Shown here: piece by piece, positions 62,324-64,000 of the stretch
How positions within the stretch are numbered: the first letter of the stretch is position 1
Layout: each line of letters opens with the position of its first letter
Source of the DNA: Cudoniella acicularis
Lineage: Eukaryota; Ascomycota; Leotiomycetes; Helotiales; Helotiaceae
Reading direction: 5' to 3'
Assembly: GCA_013054445.1 (NCBI GenBank)
Contig: JAAMPI010000016.1
Span: 33,790-97,789 of the forward strand
Length of the DNA: 64,000 nt
Notes under the pieces: model-generated
Seen by the model: only the letters and a program-made list of their open reading frames with translations
The model's database searches: none
Told to the model about the DNA's origin: nothing
Position numbers and translations under genes: made by a program

Positions 62324-63660
62324 GATAGAGCCTGTAGCCTTCCGCAAATTAGTTCGTCTTGCCTCTCCTTAGGAAGGATGCCTCCTTTACCACAGATGAA
62401 GTGAAGTGAAGTATGCGTCCTATCGTCATCGTCCACATTCACGGCCATATAAACGTGGCCAATCCCGTTTGTTGAGTATTCTGGGCTCGAGGCCCGAGGC
62501 TGGTCAAATTTGGGGGTTGCGGTCAAGGTGATTGGCGATGCTTGGCCGCGAAGTCCGACTTGACATGGGCCAAAATGCGGGGGAAGTGACTTGTCAGGTC
62601 CTTGAACCATCATCAACTTTTTCGACTTGCACCCATGCTATTGCGCTCTTTCAGGAGACTTGGACCTTAAAACTTAGTCAATATTGTTGTCCACAGACCT
62701 TTGGATATAATTTCGGGGTGTTTGGGTGCAGAAAGTCCAAGAACTTGAGCGGGAGTGGCCGCTGTGGGAATGGGAATGGGAACGAAGCAGTCTGAGCGTC
62801 GCTTTAAGCTGCTTTGGGGTTCAGTTGCGAAAGGGGTTTCCCTCCTGACTCCCCCTGAACTCCCGAGTCTGATATCTGAAGTTGAGACGTGAGACTCTTG
62901 TAAAGTTGTCCTATTATTTGGCTCTTGAAGGTCGAGGCCGGAGAGACCCAGGCCGTTTGTTCCTGGAGACCCTGCATGTCACTAGCGTAACGCATTTCGG
63001 CAGCAGCCTTGAGAGAACCTTGAGAAGGCTGCCATGTGCAATACCATACTGTGCAAGCTTGACAACGTCTCGGCCAAGTCAACTGATCATCTTCGGCCAA
63101 CGAGGGAGAAGTAGGGGATATTCAACTGGTCCCACGGCAGTGTTCGCCCCATGAACTTGACGGTCTTCTTTGCATGGCCTCTGCACACTGTGTGCATCGA
63201 GTCCGTCCGATGCTAGCCCTGTCAATATCGGCTAGTGAAGGCAATTCGAATGCCGCTGCAGGGTCCACGCCCACGTCTCCACGACAAATGGAAAAGGGGG
63301 ATGAACGCTTTTTCAGGCTACGATAAGATGTCAATCTCGGAATTCTTGACGCAACCTCATGTACCGTATATTGCAAAGGGGGCAGCGAGACGCTTTACCA
63401 GGGAAAGGGCGAAGGGGTAACGAGAAACGCGGGCAACGCCGTGCTTGGGAGGACGAGACTCAGGAGGAGACTCGGGGCTTTGAATCTTTGATATGCCATT
63501 TAGAGAGAGACATACGAGACTATGAGTCCTGCGTAAGGTGGTCACTGGCCAGACTGAGCTGAGTGACTGAGTCTCCTAAGAGGAACTTGTCGATAGATTT
63601 GGAACATCCAAAACGGACCCGCTGCAGCAGATTGTGGGGAAGCAGATCAAACCTGGAGAC

Positions 63661-63692
63661 TAGAGTCTAGAGTCTAGAGTCTAGAGTCTAGA
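63661..63692. repeat. 7-bp tandem repeat (tagagtc)
   Basis: Four full copies of tagagtc plus a partial copy. It ends exactly at the ATG (63692) of the open frame that runs to the window edge. Confidence 0.8.
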
Positions 63693-64000
63693 TGTTTCAC
63701 GCCTTCAAGAGTCAATACATCTTCCAAGACACTGGTGCATTGGCACAGCATTTCGCGAGTGTCACGAGGCTGCGACGACGACCTCTCCGTTCAGAAGGTG
63801 TCTTCGCTGGTGTCATAAGGCCCGTCGAGACGACGCCACTTCGTCAGTCGTGGCACCAGGAAGCCGAGCAGACATCGTCAGTGAGTGGCCAGGTGTTGAA
63901 GCTCAGAGATGTGAGTCCTCCAATACTCAAAACGGCAAGAAAAAGAAAGCGTGGGGGCTTGCGTCTTCCTCATGCCCTGACCTTGCACTTTGCAGCGTGC
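63692..64000 (+). CDS. Possible first exon of a gene cut by the window edge
   Basis: An ATG at 63692 opens a frame without stops to the last base (103 codons), reading MFHAFKSQYIFQDTGALAQH onward. It matches no family that I know. A good donor (GATGTGAGT, intron from 63911) and an acceptor-like tttgcag at 63995 suggest an 85-base intron in phase after 73 codons. The basic RLRRRPLRSEG segment and proximity to the edge would fit a leader exon of a downstream gene. It may equally be chance. Confidence 0.25.
   Translation, partial: MFHAFKSQYIFQDTGALAQHFASVTRLRRRPLRSEGVFAGVIRPVETTPLRQSWHQEAEQTSSVSGQVLKLRDVSPPILKTARKRKRGGLRLPHALTLHFAAC

Larger units (their letters stand above)
56805..63691. other. 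Long gene-free interval with simple repeats
   Basis: Nearly 7 kb with no protein gene I can support. From 57100 to 59200 it is AT-rich and contains (GA)n tracts at 57185-57199 and near 57470. From 59200 on it is more GC-balanced and has TGG/CCA-type repeats (59534-59559 and 59754-59780) and a threefold CAACGTT repeat near 62303-62323. The longest frames, 185 codons (61508-62065, +) and 194 codons (61654-62238, -), overlap on opposite strands and show no domain. The interval could be a large upstream regulatory region for a gene beyond the right edge, or contain non-coding transcripts. Confidence 0.5.

Overview
The window is nuclear DNA of a filamentous ascomycete (Pezizomycotina; Leotiomycetes is my best guess, by inference from remembered homologues). 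The evidence is eukaryotic gene structure: short spliceosomal introns, mostly 46-170 bp, with GTRNGT donors, CTAAC-like branch points and YAG acceptors. It also carries fungal-specific genes: a DASH complex subunit, a group VI hybrid histidine kinase, a fungal cytochrome b5/acyl-CoA dehydrogenase fusion, a Bmt6-type rRNA methyltransferase and a fungal shugoshin. I joined exons by hand. In every multi-exon gene except one the summed coding length is a multiple of three.

Layout. 0.4-3.8 kb: SAC-family phosphoinositide phosphatase (-). 3.8-8 kb: AT-rich, no convincing gene. 8-12 kb: Sln1-type osmosensing histidine kinase (+). 13.3-15 kb: F-box-like protein (+). 15.7-19.7 kb: Bmt6-like methyltransferase, CMD/AhpD-like protein and V-ATPase subunit c, all (-). 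20.1-21 kb: Snu13 (+), head-to-head with subunit c. 23.5-25 kb: glutathione-dependent formaldehyde dehydrogenase (+) with an apparent one-base frameshift. 25.5-26.1 kb: ubiquitin-like/AN1 zinc-finger protein (-). 26.8-27.05 kb: a small element with inverted repeats at its ends. 28-34.7 kb: Atg2 (-). 35.5-37.6 kb: ADGF-type adenosine deaminase (-). 38.3-40.1 kb: cytochrome b5/ACAD fusion (-). 40.9-45.3 kb: FG nucleoporin with a Ran-binding domain (-). 46.2-46.7 kb: SCP2 sterol carrier (-). 47.8-49.7 kb: membrane-anchored type B carboxylesterase (-). 50.7-53 kb: charged coiled-coil protein (-). 53.6-56.8 kb: Dad2 (-) and shugoshin (+), head-to-head. 56.8-63.7 kb: about 7 kb with simple repeats and no convincing gene. 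The right edge may hold the first exon of another gene.

Functionally this is mostly a housekeeping neighbourhood: membrane lipid and autophagy functions (SAC phosphatase, Atg2, SCP2, ACAD fusion), RNA processing (Snu13, Bmt6), nuclear transport, and chromosome segregation (Dad2 and Sgo1). I see no secondary-metabolite cluster, virus, CRISPR array or intact transposase, and no clear new multi-gene system. The points most worth checking are the formaldehyde dehydrogenase frameshift, the Dad2/Sgo1 divergent promoter, the uORFs overlapping the SLN1 start, the MITE-like element and the two large gene-free intervals.
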